Below, in pieces: positions 12,310 to 23,145 of a stretch of DNA of 64,000 nucleotides; position 1 is the first letter of the stretch; each line of letters opens with the position of its first letter. The position numbers were made by a program, and so were the translations under genes. This stretch comes from Manduca sexta (lineage: Eukaryota > Arthropoda > Insecta > Lepidoptera > Sphingidae). The stretch lies in assembly GCF_014839805.1 (NCBI RefSeq), contig NC_051138.1, forward strand, positions 13,638,983 through 13,702,982, read 5' to 3'. The notes beneath the pieces are model-generated. The model searched no databases and was not told the DNA's origin. It worked only from the letters and a program-made list of their open reading frames with translations.

Positions 12310-12505
12310 TATGACCACGTAAGACTGTAGTCGGTCATGTCAGATTGCCGTCTCATCGAACTGTGAGAGTGGAACAGAGAATGCATCTGTGTATTACGCG
12401 CACACTCGTCGACCAAAATATGTCCTACATACCTGGCTGATCTCTTTGAGATTGACCGCTGTGGCCGAAATTCAGCTACGAGGGATATATATTTGATACG
12501 AATCC
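12310..12505 (+). repeat. Fragment of a lepidopteran dispersed repeat (LINE 3'-like)
   Basis: GTAAGACTGTAGTCGGTCAT through GATTGACCGCTGTGGCCGAA is a block I recognise from other lepidopteran sequence as a high-copy repeat end. No RT and no TSD are visible. Class uncertain. Confidence 0.45.
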
Positions 12506-13700
12506 TCTATTGCTTACAACGCAAAATATTTTGGGCTCTATGACAACTAAACACTCCTACTCAAATATAAATATGGAACAAAAACGTCGTAGGATGTGAC
12601 CGTTCATTAAACAATAGACCCATTACGAGAGGTGGGAGGGAAATGAAACAATTTGTCGTCGGCAGCTCCAGTGTAAACAAGACAGATTGCTTCCAACGAT
12701 ACATCATACTTGCGGTCTCTTTGACCCGAGATTCTCCTTGAGTGCAAATGCAGATGCTCCCTGTTTGTATTCAGTATTGTTCTGATAAATTACTGCATAG
12801 GACGGTTAACACTATTTTTAATTGGATAGCACCTAGATATTCTCACTTCTGGAATACTTAGACCATCTTTTTTTATATTATTCGTTTTGTGTACTGTTAA
12901 TGATATTGTAGTGTGTGTACTCTTTAAGTTTGATTTTCTAAAATGTTTCTATCTGATTAACCCGATAAAAATATTTGTATTGATCACCTCAACATTGCCA
13001 TGATGATCACAAAGCTCTGCGAATTCGAAAACTGCAACTTCTAGGCTTAAATAGACAGACCTACCTAGCCTGCCTTTGTCTAAAAAAGGCTTGAAATTTG
13101 TAAAATAAATATCCACTTACAAAATCAAAATACATTTCACAGAGAAAATAGATAAAAGTAATGTTACTCTGAAGCTACATCTTCTAAATAATGCATTTGA
13201 CTCTAAAACATCCGATTAAACACGTACTGATGTCAAGATTTAGAGAGAGCAAACTCACGGAACGAATGAAAGATTGATAAGGAAGCGGGTTTGAGGAAAC
13301 GGGCGAATACACGATTTATGATCCGAGTTGAGATGACTCCTTGATGGTAATGCGCATGAAGGTGCTCCCGTATTCAGGTGAAATCTTGAATAGTAATAAA
13401 GCTTTGTCTGCTGCAAATGGATGTCTCATTTTAAAAGAAAATATGTTTTCAACGTTTCATCGTTCTACTACGGTTCAAGTCATTAGCTCATCATGAAGGT
13501 AGAAGTAGAATGAACGAAAATGCTTAGTATTCGGATAATGACTCTGAGGTTGATTATCTTTTTTTTTTAAAGAGCATATGATGAGTTGCGGTCGCTTTTG
13601 TGACGAGATTTAATTATTTTATTTTGGTAATTATAATGTAATTTTACTTCTTACAAATAAAGATTTTCTTTCTTTCTTTCTGATGTAAATGATATATTTA
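12506..13700. other. Non-coding, nothing firm
   Basis: Moderately AT-rich. A (TTTC)n-type run at 13660-13680 next to AAATAAAG may be the tail of an old minus-strand retroelement. No exon recognised. Confidence 0.4.
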
Positions 13701-13709
13701 TTACTTATT

Positions 13710-14235
13710 CTTATTCCATCTGGATGACGAGTGCATGTCACTTGCTTGATGGTAGTATCTATATAATAATAGGTATAGCTATACAAACGCCCATAAACAA
13801 TACAGAACTTTGAATTACAAATCACTGAGTAACTCTCCGCTTTGCTTCTCACCCTGAGACATGAGATGTTAGGTTTTTTGTACGTGCACGTTAAAGCGAC
13901 CCCACTGCAACTGATTAGTAGGGTAGAATCCAATAAAATGTCGACTGACGAGAGATGATTACCCCTCGGCAGTCGACAGAATTATGCCGGCATGTTAGAA
14001 CCCGGTATACATACTCAGACTAATCCTGGAATGCGACACTCTTACGTGAGCCACTATGGCGAATTTTGACACCTTCTACTGTGGTCGCTTTCCGGGCGCA
14101 TATATAATGTATTCTAACACCAGTAATGATACGTTGCATAATGCCAAGTGATTACGCTGGTTACAATGTATTTTAAACCAAAGACAAATTGATACCTACC
14201 CATATAGTTCCTCTCATAAAGACTCCCACACTGAA
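13710..14235 (-). repeat. Diverged family B copy split by a family C insertion
   Basis: The left half (13710-13875) carries the family B tail through CCTGAGACATGAGATGTTA. The right half (about 14131-14235) resumes with AGTGATTACGCTGGTTACAATG and GATACCTACCCA. The two halves are collinear, so the intervening ~255 bases are an insertion. Confidence 0.6.
13876..14130 (-). mobile_element. Family C LINE 3' end inserted in family B
   Basis: Contains reverse complements of the blocks seen at 47400-47530 (AATCCAATAAAATGTCGACTG matches the TCGACGTTCTATTGGATCC region). Oriented minus, with a T-rich run at its left end (the A-tail of the element) abutting the family B break. Confidence 0.5.
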
Positions 14236-16076
14236 CCCGCGGGTGTGACTGTAAGTGGTGAATGTGACCTTCACATAGATATGCAAACAATCAAACGTGT
14301 CGTTAAGCAGCTTAACTTAAATAAAGGTGTCGGTCCGGACAATATTCCTCCTATATTCATACGTAAAACTATAGATAATCTCCTAGTTCCATTACACGCA
14401 ATTTTTAACACATCATTATCAACTGGGATTTTTCCTGATAAATGGAAAGAAGTTAGAATTGTTCCGGTTTTTAAAAATGGTAAAAAAGACTCGATCTCTA
14501 ATTATCGACCAATTTCTATTCTTTCTACTCTTGCAAAAATTTTTGAATCTTTAGTTTACCCGTATATTTATAATTTATCAAAAAGTCTCATATCACCACG
14601 CCAGCACGGATTTATGTTAAAACGATCCACTAATTCTAATTTGTTGGAATATATGGATGATGTAGCTCAGTCTGTAGATGGTGGCTATCAAGTAGATGCA
14701 ATATATACTGATTTTACAAAGGCATTTGATAAAGTAAATCACACAATACTACTAAAAAAACTTAATAAATTTGGTGTAGAAGGCGCACTACTGCGTTGGT
14801 GTGAATCATACCTTAAGAATAGAACCGCCACCGTCGTAATAGATGGATGTGCGTCCAAGTGTTATGTAGCATCTTCTGGGGTACCGCAAGGTTCGAATCT
14901 CGGTCCTCTTTTTTTTAATGTATATATAAATGATATTACTAATTTATTTCAATATTCTCAATGTTACCTATTTGCTGACGATTTAAAGTTAATACGAGTG
15001 ATAAAAAATGTAAGGGATTCTGAACTATTACAATCAGATTTAAATAAACTTATGGAATGGTGTTGCATTAATAAAATGTTCTTAAATCCATTAAAATGTT
15101 ATCATATAAAATTTACCTTAAAACGAAATCTGATCTACACTAATTACAATATTGCTGGTAGTATATTAAAAGAAGTACCCTGTGTTCGCGACCTAGGAGT
15201 TTATATGGATACTAAATTAAATTTTTCTACTCATATTGACGAAATGCTTAGTGCAGCTTATAGATCACTTGGTTTTGTGCTTCGTAGTAGTAAAGAATTC
15301 AAACAGGTCTCTACTACAATTTTACTTTACAATTACTATGTTAGAAGTAAGCTGGAATATTGTTGTGCTGTCTGGTCGCCCAGTTATAAAATACATATCA
15401 ATAGAATCGAAAGTGTCCAAAAAAAATTCCTAAAACATTTGGCTTACCGTAGATACATTCCCAGAAACTTAACATCGTATCAAGATAGGTTAATTTACTT
15501 GAATATGACTTCTCTTAAAGTTAGACGTGATACTTTGAACATGGTGCATTTACACAAACTATTAAATAACAAATATGACTGCCCCAACTTGTTGTCAAGA
15601 TTTTGTTTAAGTGTACCCTCACGCCCTCCCCGGCGGGTTCGTCCTGTGCTACAAGTCCGTCGTTGTCGAACCAATGTAGGAAGACACTCACCCATCCCTC
15701 GTCTGTCAGCTCTCTATAACCGGCTGTCTATTAAAGTAAAAAATTTAGACATTTACCATGATTCCTTGTGTACATTCAAACAAGCTATTTTGGCAAATAT
15801 TGATGAGGTATAATATGCATTCTGATAATAATAAACTTTAATATTAGTTATTAGGTATATAGTATATAGATTTATATTATTAACTATTTCTCTTTTTTTA
15901 TTTTTTATATTATGTTTAAATTATTTTTTCTAACCTTGCGCATGTTGTGGTTGCCTGTAATTAGAATTGCAATTAGTCCAGATGTTTTTTTTTGTATTAG
16001 TTACTTGTATGATATATTGTAAATTCTGTTGGTGATCCCTAATAAATAAAATAAAAATAAAAAAAATAAAATAAGT
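14236..16076 (+). mobile_element. 5'-truncated CR1/Jockey-group LINE
   Basis: Contains the RT-coding 3' part of an ORF2, about 260 bases of 3' UTR and an A-rich tail (AATAAATAAAATAAAAATAA) at 16040-16076. The endonuclease domain and ORF1 are missing, so the element was 5'-truncated on insertion; the left junction lies just after the family B remnant. I could not find a convincing TSD. Confidence 0.8.
14245..15813 (+). CDS. LINE reverse transcriptase (C-terminal part of ORF2), intact frame
   Basis: 522 codons without a stop. The frame has no natural initiator because the 5' end is truncated; the annotated start is simply the first GTG. Motifs in order: KGVGPDNIPP (RT block 0/1 region, residue ~28), NYRPISIL (~92), DFTKAFDKVNH (catalytic Asp motif A, ~155), SGVPQGSNLGP (motif B, ~210), YLFADDLK (motif C with the catalytic DD pair, ~246), then DLGVYMD and a C-terminal part with LEYCCAVWSPSY and IESVQKKFL. 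This C-terminal arrangement is usual for CR1/Jockey-group non-LTR elements. The polymerase reverse-transcribes element RNA at a nicked target. Absence of endonuclease makes this copy immobile by itself. A fully open RT suggests a fairly recent insertion. Clade (CR1 versus Jockey/Daphne) is not resolved by eye. Confidence 0.88.
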   Translation: MTVSGECDLHIDMQTIKRVVKQLNLNKGVGPDNIPPIFIRKTIDNLLVPLHAIFNTSLSTGIFPDKWKEVRIVPVFKNGKKDSISNYRPISILSTLAKIFESLVYPYIYNLSKSLISPRQHGFMLKRSTNSNLLEYMDDVAQSVDGGYQVDAIYTDFTKAFDKVNHTILLKKLNKFGVEGALLRWCESYLKNRTATVVIDGCASKCYVASSGVPQGSNLGPLFFNVYINDITNLFQYSQCYLFADDLKLIRVIKNVRDSELLQSDLNKLMEWCCINKMFLNPLKCYHIKFTLKRNLIYTNYNIAGSILKEVPCVRDLGVYMDTKLNFSTHIDEMLSAAYRSLGFVLRSSKEFKQVSTTILLYNYYVRSKLEYCCAVWSPSYKIHINRIESVQKKFLKHLAYRRYIPRNLTSYQDRLIYLNMTSLKVRRDTLNMVHLHKLLNNKYDCPNLLSRFCLSVPSRPPRRVRPVLQVRRCRTNVGRHSPIPRLSALYNRLSIKVKNLDIYHDSLCTFKQAILANIDEV

Positions 16077-16979
16077 CCCTCAGCTATCACAAGTGAATTG
16101 ATTGTTATAATGCGTTCCTAATTATACAAAATATTCTTTCAAGATCTCGTTTCGGCACACTATGTACATGAAATACGGACATACAATTCTTGTGTCATGA
16201 ATAAATTATGTTCTGCCTAGGGGTTAATGGACGAATAAGTGTTTCATTATAAACAAGCCTCTTCATAAATTAAAATATTATTATAATATCCCTAACGAAG
16301 GAACAGATACTCAAAGGAACAGTTTTTTTCAAATTTAAATTCTCGATTAACAATCATTTAAAATAGTATCATATCTAGACATAATAACAATTATCGAAAT
16401 AAAAGTATTAATTATCCGATTTTTTAATTTCATTTTCCTGACTTTTCAGAAACTGCTGCTTGTTATAGTCACTAGATTGAGGCTAAGGTGTAAGTCGTCT
16501 GAAAGTCAACATCACAATATCTACCTACATTTTACAATTTTAAATATAAAATGAACAATACATTTTAAAACAAATATCGTTAACACACTCCTCGTTTCTT
16601 CACCTCTCTACTTCGCTTCAATAAATACGTTACCCATTTATTTATGTGATTATGGGGCAACTACACGCGCGTGACAAGATGTTATTAGGAATGAATTCTG
16701 TCGACGACTAATATTTATCCACTTAACATCCATTCAATTCGCTAATGTACACGCCAAGAATGATATTTCTATTCACGAAAGCATTCATAGTTCGTATAAA
16801 GATATCAAAGGAATTAATATTTAGTTATATACACTTTTGTTATATATTTAGCTGAATGAAACAAGGTTAAATATACTGATTTGATTAAACAAAATTATAC
16901 ACCGTGATTTTAAATTCTGTATCAATAACAAAATTTAAAAAAAAAAACAATGTAATATATATTTTTTATAAACTAACCC
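16077..16979. other. Non-coding, nothing identified
   Basis: AT-rich spacer between the LINE and a foldback MITE. Confidence 0.4.
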
Positions 16980-17231
16980 CCTTATTCATAGACGTTTTTT
17001 ATCGATCGACCGAGTAAGGCTGTGATAACAAGTCTGTTTCTCAGTGCTGACGGCATGGCAGTCTTCGCAGTGCATAGACGTAGGGCTGTTGTGATTGGCT
17101 AATATTGAAATACAACAATAATAACCAATCACAACGGCCCTGTCTATTTCTCAGTGCCGTTGGGCACTGAGAAACAGGCTTGTTATCACAGCTTTACTCC
17201 GTCCTTAGATAAAAAACGTTTATGAATAAGG
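16980..17231. mobile_element. Foldback (palindromic) MITE, 252 bp
   Basis: Terminal inverted repeats CCTTATTCATAGACGTTTTT and AAAAACGTTTATGAATAAGG. Internal arms also pair: GCTGTGATAACAAG with CTTGTTATCACAGC, TCTCAGTGC with GCACTGAGA, and TTGTGATTGG with CCAATCACAA, so nearly the whole element folds on itself. No ORF. Superfamily not determined because the TSD is unclear. Confidence 0.85.
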
Positions 17232-17353
17232 TGGTAAAAAATTAATGTTCACGAATAATAAATGAGAACTAGTGGCAATGCAACAAAATCTCACCTACTC
17301 CTACAATCACTACGATGCGTGCAATTCATAACTATGAATTAATTGTTGCCACG

Positions 17354-17536
17354 CTGGGCCCTTATTCTGTATGATAGTGTAAACGCGTAACGCGGCCGTG
17401 TCATGTTATCTTCGAGAAATGTGCGTGGAATGGTATTCTGTAAGCCAAATTTCTATAGTCCTAAACATGATGCGTTGTGTTACGTGCTTGTTACACACTG
17501 TCAAAATAACGTGCGCGATAGAGAATAAGGCCCCTG
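17354..17536 (+). mobile_element. MITE family E, full length (183 bp)
   Basis: Imperfect terminal inverted repeats CTGGGCCCTTATTCTGTAT and (reverse of the other end) CAGGGGCCTTATTCTCTAT. Sub-terminal arms are also related in inverse orientation (AACATGACACGG.. versus AACATGATGCGT..), making the element partly palindromic. The CAGGGGC start recalls hAT-type termini, but no 8-bp TSD is visible. The ORF that crosses it is incidental. Near-identical copies are at 18747-18929 and 26414-26595. Confidence 0.82.
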
Positions 17537-17889
17537 CTATCCTATCAATATCAAACTCTAAACGAGTGAAAAATATTATCAAAAAACATTTTTTTATAAC
17601 TATGAGTAGTATATATGTCAATATTTTTTGGTCCTACAAATTGTTTTATGTAACCACATTTCGGTTCCTAAACGACTATAAAATCACAGTATATTATGAT
17701 TTTTTGGGGATTCTGTGCGCAATATTATATGTATAGTAAGTACTTTCAGAAGATACACGTGTATTGTATATGAGTATGAGTGAGTGTAAATCAGATAGAT
17801 ACGTGCATTTTGCGTTAGTCTTTCTGCAAACTGTGTTTTAAATGTATTTCGCTAAGTAAATGTTCCTCCCGTCATACTTCAAATAATAA

Positions 17890-18084
17890 TCTATACATAT
17901 TAAAAACTATGTCTCCTTTTCTTTCTGTCTGTATGTTATCGATTTTCCCAAAATATACTCAACGGATTTTTATGAAATTTGCTATGGAGATGTTTAAAGA
18001 CCTTGGGAAGGTTTGAAAAATATATAGAGGGACTTTTATCCCGGAAAACTCATTCACATCGGCGAAGCCGCTAGCAAAAGCTAG
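17890..18084 (+). mobile_element. Short Helitron-like element, 195 bp
   Basis: Starts A/TCTATACATATTAAAAAC and ends GCAAAAGCTAG/T with a GC-rich hairpin (CGGCGAAGCCG) some 11 bases before the CTAG. Host A and T flank it as expected for Helitron insertion. The body (TTTTATGAAATTTGCTATGG, CTTTTATCCCGGAAAACTC) matches 21851-22066. Confidence 0.7.
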
Positions 18085-18515
18085 TAAAATATATTTTCTC
18101 GACAAATGAATCTGTAAAGATTATATTTAAGTTGGTCAAATAATTATCACACAAATGCGATTCAGTATTAAACTCCATTACTCATCGAACATTTCTTTGA
18201 TAGCAAAAAGTATAGTAGCAAAGAGAAAAATACAAGTAATCCACGGCCACCTAAGCCAGCCGGATAAATATAAAAGCAAGCTCAAGGAATATTCGGAGCT
18301 GAAATATCCCGAATTATAAATGATGAATAGTGCTCATAATACCTCAACCTTTTAGTACAGTTCTCGGGATAAATATTGTATTAAATAAATCGACATGAAT
18401 TTTTAGCAGCAGGTTTTTGTAGAAGTGAAAATAGAAGGTTCGTTGTCCATTTGTAAGAAATTACACGTGTCGAACACTAGTAATGATAGAGGTATTGTGT
18501 GTATATTGCCGTTTT
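18085..18515. other. Non-coding, nothing identified
   Basis: No repeat terminus or exon recognised. Confidence 0.4.
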
Positions 18516-18516
18516 G

Positions 18517-18690
18517 AAATGAAATGAAATTATTTATTTGAACCAGTAAAATGATATACATTATTTAGATTCCGTCAATATTAACTCTACCACCTGTTCG
18601 GAAAGCAGTTCTCACCAGAGAAGAACGAGCAAGAAACTCTTATGTTGCTCTTATCAAAAGCAGTTTAAAGTATAGGTATAAAAGTGGGTA
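18517..18690 (-). repeat. LINE 3'-end fragment
   Basis: Starts with a (GAAAT)n-like tail and TTATTTATTTGAACCAG, then ACCACCTGTTCGGAAAGCAG and CACCAGAGAAGAACGAGCAA, a block I recognise as the 3' end of a common lepidopteran LINE in inverse orientation. Only the terminal ~170 bases are present. Confidence 0.5.
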
Positions 18691-18746
18691 CATGATACAG
18701 ATAAGAAAAAAATAAATACAATTGGTTCGTTTATTGTTGTTTCGAG

Positions 18747-18929
18747 CAGGGGCCTTATTCTCTATCCCGCACGTTATTTTGACAGTGCGTAACAAGCACG
18801 TAACACAACGCATCATGTTTAGGACTATAGAAATTTGGCTTACAGAATACCATTCCACGCACATTTCTCGAAGATAACATGACACGGCCGCGTTACGCGT
18901 TTACACTATCATACAGAATAAGGGCCCAG
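18747..18929 (-). mobile_element. MITE family E, full length, inverted relative to 17354-17536
   Basis: Same 183-bp length and only a few substitutions from the copy 1.2 kb to the left, but inverted. A transcript spanning both could form a long intramolecular duplex. Confidence 0.82.
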
Positions 18930-19672
18930 TTCATTTATATGCTCGCAAAATGAGTAATAAATTAATTTTATATTCCATGCGAGTGCACAACCCTCTCAGG
19001 TTTCAGAAGAATAAGAATTAGGAAAAGAAAAATTTCATTTATTTATACAAGGCGTTATTACAAAGCTGCGGTTTGCTGCAAAGCTGTGACATGACTTCCA
19101 TTTAGACAATTCCTTCATCACGATGATGATAAAATCACGATATTATCATTCAACATTACTTTTTACGTTGAAATAAAACTATTTTTCCGTATTTCATCGC
19201 AGTTTTTTATATCATAGTTCTCTCTCGCCGTTTGATCATGGACCATGAAGGTTGTAAAGCCCTCGAAAAAAATAGAAATACTTTAATTTCAATGCCTAAT
19301 ATTCGCGTAAACATAAGATATGATTATCACTTTTTACCTATAAGAGGTCTACCTCGGCAGATTTTGTCTCCAATATCTATATCATTAGACAAATCCGTAA
19401 ACTAATTGATATTTAGTATGCAAACAAATGTTCACTTTACAAACAGTTCACGATTTATTGATTATTTCTGTAAGAACGTTTTGGGGCTCATTTTACTTAG
19501 CATGACTAGCAATCCATGCTAGAGGTGAAGGTCAATGTAATCAATCAGCACTTTGCAAAAACACAACCCCGAGGAATTGAACAATCCCTAAAAGTTTTAC
19601 GTAATCAGAAACAGTTTGCACAATAGTTTGCTGGGATACTGTTGCTTTTATTTTATAGATGATAATAATAGT
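18930..19672. other. Non-coding, nothing identified
   Basis: AT-rich sequence with no recognisable element. Confidence 0.4.
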
Positions 19673-19674
19673 GA

Positions 19675-19862
19675 CTACAGCACGCAAGGTGTACCCTGCG
19701 ATAATGGCCTACGTGAGTATATCGCATACCGCGATCATCTGTTTATCCAGTTCTGAACAGCCCGGCGAAATTGTATAGACGAGAAATTGTCTTACAATCT
19801 AGCCAATTTTGACCATCAGGTATAGTAGAGATGGTAGGCCGTACCCCTATACAAAGGACGAA
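19675..19862 (+). repeat. LINE 3'-end fragment with ACCATCAGG tail
   Basis: GTGTACCCTGCGATAATGGC to GACCATCAGGTATAGTAGAG resembles the family C terminus in layout, though it is diverged. Short and probably old. Confidence 0.4.
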
Positions 19863-20708
19863 TTCACTCGCTTGGATCTAAATAGGAATACATACAACAT
19901 CTAGGAACAAGAACGATAGAAAGTGCCATGCATCAGAAAGTTTAATAATCGAATATAAAATATAAATACTTTTCCAAGTTAATGACAAAAGAAAACAATA
20001 TAGCGTTAAATAATTACAAATTTACAATACAATATAAAATACAATCAAATATTAAATATATCAAATATTTCTCTCCAAGGAAATGACAGCTGAAATCCAA
20101 TTGCAATTTCTATTGGACTGCAAGCAAATTGAGGTTTGATTTTACTGACAGAAATACAACTTCACGATTGAGAGCCTGTATGCTGATTCTCATTCAATAA
20201 ATCTGGCAGTAAGGCTGTAACAGACTGCAGATTCGCAGTCATATTCAAGTGCAGTCGTGTTACTCAACTGGACGAAGCTACAGTCATATCTAACAGCATA
20301 TTATTGATATCAACTATGTGCATCGCTACACTATAAATGGAGCCCACTTCAGTCGTCTAACGATGGAGTAATAGTTTTGTTACAAGCTTTCATTTAACTT
20401 GCATTACTTGGACATGTATCTTCGGGTCAAATGTGATTATACAATGATTACATAACTTGATCTTGACGTAAATTTCCCGAAAAGCTTTTATCTCTGCGTT
20501 GTATAAAACAAAGATTGATTCTATTTAAAGGTAATTTCTTACCTTTAAAGAGCATTTAAATAAAAACTTGTATTTGGTCATTTTATTTTACTAATATTTT
20601 TTCATATTTAAATTTAGTGCGGCAAAGTTACTACATAAGAACCAATTGTGCGTAAAACCAAGTTTGGTTATATTTTCGACAAACAAAAGATATTCCGTCA
20701 CTTGAAAT
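19863..20708. other. Non-coding, nothing identified
   Basis: Includes a CAGTC-rich patch near 20235-20300 (GCAGTCATATTCAAGTGCAG) that I cannot assign. Confidence 0.4.
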
Positions 20709-21148
20709 TAGCCTGGCAGGGCCGGCTTATACAAAAACCGGTCTTGCGGGTGAGTGCTTTAGGCACTACGAGCCCTTAAGTGACCATGCTGAGGGCGACG
20801 CTCTAAAGGGTCACGGCCTCGGCTCAGGACGGCCACTGAGAGAAGATGTTTTGGGGACATCAACGATTATGGAAAAACGCGAAAGGTGCGCAAGCGACCT
20901 AACTGTCTAACATGGTTACATCGGCGCCCGGGCCGGCATTATCAGAAGGGTCGGGAGGACGGGGGACGCGGCGAGGTCCTCGACGGCGAGGACGGAGCAG
21001 CAGTCGTGTGGAGTGTTTGAGCGTTTTGAGCAGCTCGTGCTTGAGGCGTATTGCCAGAGTTATATCGTCCTCTGGGTCTGATAGGACTGAGCGCGGTCTT
21101 CTCCATTTCGCGCGGTCCAATGGAGTGTATTTAGAATTTAATCGGATT
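20709..21148 (-). mobile_element. Truncated copy of the 56-62 kb Jockey-type LINE (ORF2 end + 3' UTR)
   Basis: Minus-strand fragment of about 440 bases closely matching 55944-56385. It carries the last ~80 codons of ORF2 in one open frame (…LNSKYTPLDRAKW…, ending DVTMLDS) without the frameshift seen in the larger copy, then the GC-rich 3' UTR. The terminal ~20 bases and poly(A) present in the large copy are missing, so it is truncated at both ends. Confidence 0.8.
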
Positions 21149-21850
21149 AGTCTTGACATTTGAAAATAGCTTGAATTATAAATGCCTGCCCTTTAACCAA
21201 GTGCACACTGGGTGACCTTGGAACAGAAGAATTGGATCAAACCATTATGGATAGTTTTACTTACTGTACTCACTTGCTCGTCGGATACAAATAAATACAT
21301 TACTTTCAGACCACCAAACAATGACAGTCGATGCTGGTGTCAATTATAAGACATGGTTGCGAACTATAGTCTTGGATACCTAAGTAAAACAATTTCAATA
21401 TCCAAATATTATAAATAAAAATGAAATTAACTGCTTGCATATTTCACGGATGAAATAAAATCAATCCTGGATCCGTTATACAGAATGCAACAAATAAAAA
21501 ATGAAGTTACGTTCGATACGCACAGGCAATAATTTTCAATTTGTGCCCTTGTATGCCGTTATTCAAGATTAAATAGCTTACACATTCCAAGGCATTGTGC
21601 CAACTTTTAATTTGTTACGAAATGTTATCATGTGAGCTGTCAATGCACCAAATGTAATTAAAAAAATAACTTTTCTTCTCTGTTTTTGTAGTAAGCGCGA
21701 ATTTCAAAAATGACGGCCGGGGTTTGGAAAGGAAATTAGGCAAAATGGTTCGTGGAATTACGAGTTTAATCGTAGCATTTTAAGTCTGACTAAAATAGTT
21801 TTCATAATACTTTGACGTTCTGTGTGATCTACGAGAAATATGAACGAATA
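21149..21850. other. Non-coding, nothing identified
   Basis: AT-rich spacer; a brief CG-containing patch at 21695-21740 has no ORF. Confidence 0.4.
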
Positions 21851-22066
21851 TATAAGCCCATATTATAAAACAAAGTACCCTTTTCTGTCTATTTGTACGA
21901 TATCGCTTTTCTCAAAATTTACTGAGCGATTTTTATGAAATTATATATGGAGATAGTTTAAGACCCTGGAAAGGTTATAGGCTACTTTCTACCACGGAAA
22001 AATATATAGCGCGACTTTTATCCTGGAAAATTTCTTCACGCGACCGAAGCCGCGAGCAAAAGCTAG
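21851..22066 (+). mobile_element. Helitron-like element, sibling of 17890-18084
   Basis: Ends CCGCGAGCAAAAGCTAG followed by T. Internal blocks (TTTTATGAAATTATATATGG, CCCTGGAAAGG) match the 17890 element with a ~20-bp extra segment. The 5' boundary is blurred by mutation. Confidence 0.65.
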
Positions 22067-22373
22067 TAGTATTACAAAATACTATTATGATCATAATAAG
22101 CCACCTGTAAATTGTCTCATAATCTCTAACGGCTCATAAAATAAACAGGCACTTTTGTATTTCCAGCTATATTGCTGGGTATTCATAGAAAAGAAAATAC
22201 GTAGTAATTTGTTTATATGACTAAACATTTCAGTGAAATGTTAGAAACTACACAAGCTTATTTTGTCGCCTTCCCGTCGCGTTAAAACCAGAGCCGCCAT
22301 AAATGTGAATGCCAAATGGTTACTGTTGGAATAATATAAAACATATTAGTTTACATAAGAATTTATAGTCAAA

Positions 22374-23145
22374 CTAGATATGGCTCGCGACTTCGCCCGG
22401 GTGAAAAAGCTTTTCTAGTAAAAATATCCTTAAAACACTGTAGCGATTTATAGCGTCACTTCTAAAAAAATAAAATAAAAAATAAAATACTTTATTTATC
22501 ACGTAGGCGAACAAAGTTGCACTTATGATACGTCAAAACAAAGAATAAGAATAATTATTATTTCTAAACAACTATTAAAATCACTTATATAACTATGGAG
22601 ATTTTAAATTAGGGATAAAGTTTATACAAAAGACTAGGTACAAACCGAAGTAACCAGCTCGGGCTGGCAAGTAGGGGGAAATAGAAGGGTAACGCGTCGC
22701 GATCCTCACCGGTGAGGACATGAGCCCTAGCCTAGCTAACCTACCAGCCTTTCACTAGCTACCTAAGTGATGACTACCCGAAGAAGAAAGGCAGAAAGAA
22801 ACTCCGGGCTTTCTTTTTTGTCATCAATTGTTCAGTACTTCTTTTGTATTTTTTTCCAAGTCTTTCTTGTACATAGTCACAATAGTTATATAAGCTAATG
22901 CACTACTCTACGAGACTAATACCATCTATTTAAATAATCAGATTATAAAAATCTCTTATTTCTCATAAAAGCAAATTACCGGAGTAAAAAATTATCTGTG
23001 TGTTAATCCAGGACACGGTGAACTCGTGAGCTAAATTTCGTCTATATCCAATCAGCTGTAACAAATTTTAATTTTAAAAAACATTTAAAATATAAAAACA
23101 TCCAATTATTTTCGCAAACTTTCGGATTTATTATATTAGTAAGTA
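22374..23145 (-). mobile_element. Helitron-like element interrupted by a LINE fragment
   Basis: The left end, CTAGATATGGCTCGCGACTT preceded by A, is the inverse of a CTAG/T 3' terminus with a GC-rich hairpin. The right end, TCGGATTTATTATATTAGTA, is the inverse of the usual 5' start (ACTAATATAATAAATCC). A ~440-base insertion separates the two parts. Confidence 0.5.
22465..22900 (-). mobile_element. LINE 3' end inserted in the Helitron-like element
   Basis: Minus orientation: the left edge is an inverted A-rich tail of (TAAAA) units, followed by TTTATCACGTAGGCGAACAA and later AAGAAGAAAGGCAGAAAGAA, a lepidopteran LINE 3' UTR pattern. No RT motif; strongly 5'-truncated. Confidence 0.5.

Noticed and set aside
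17398..17736. 112-codon ORF starting MSCYLREMCVEWYSVSQ, and its near copy at 18640-18885
   Set aside because: The shared N-terminal part is simply the MITE family E sequence read in one frame; each then runs into unrelated flank.
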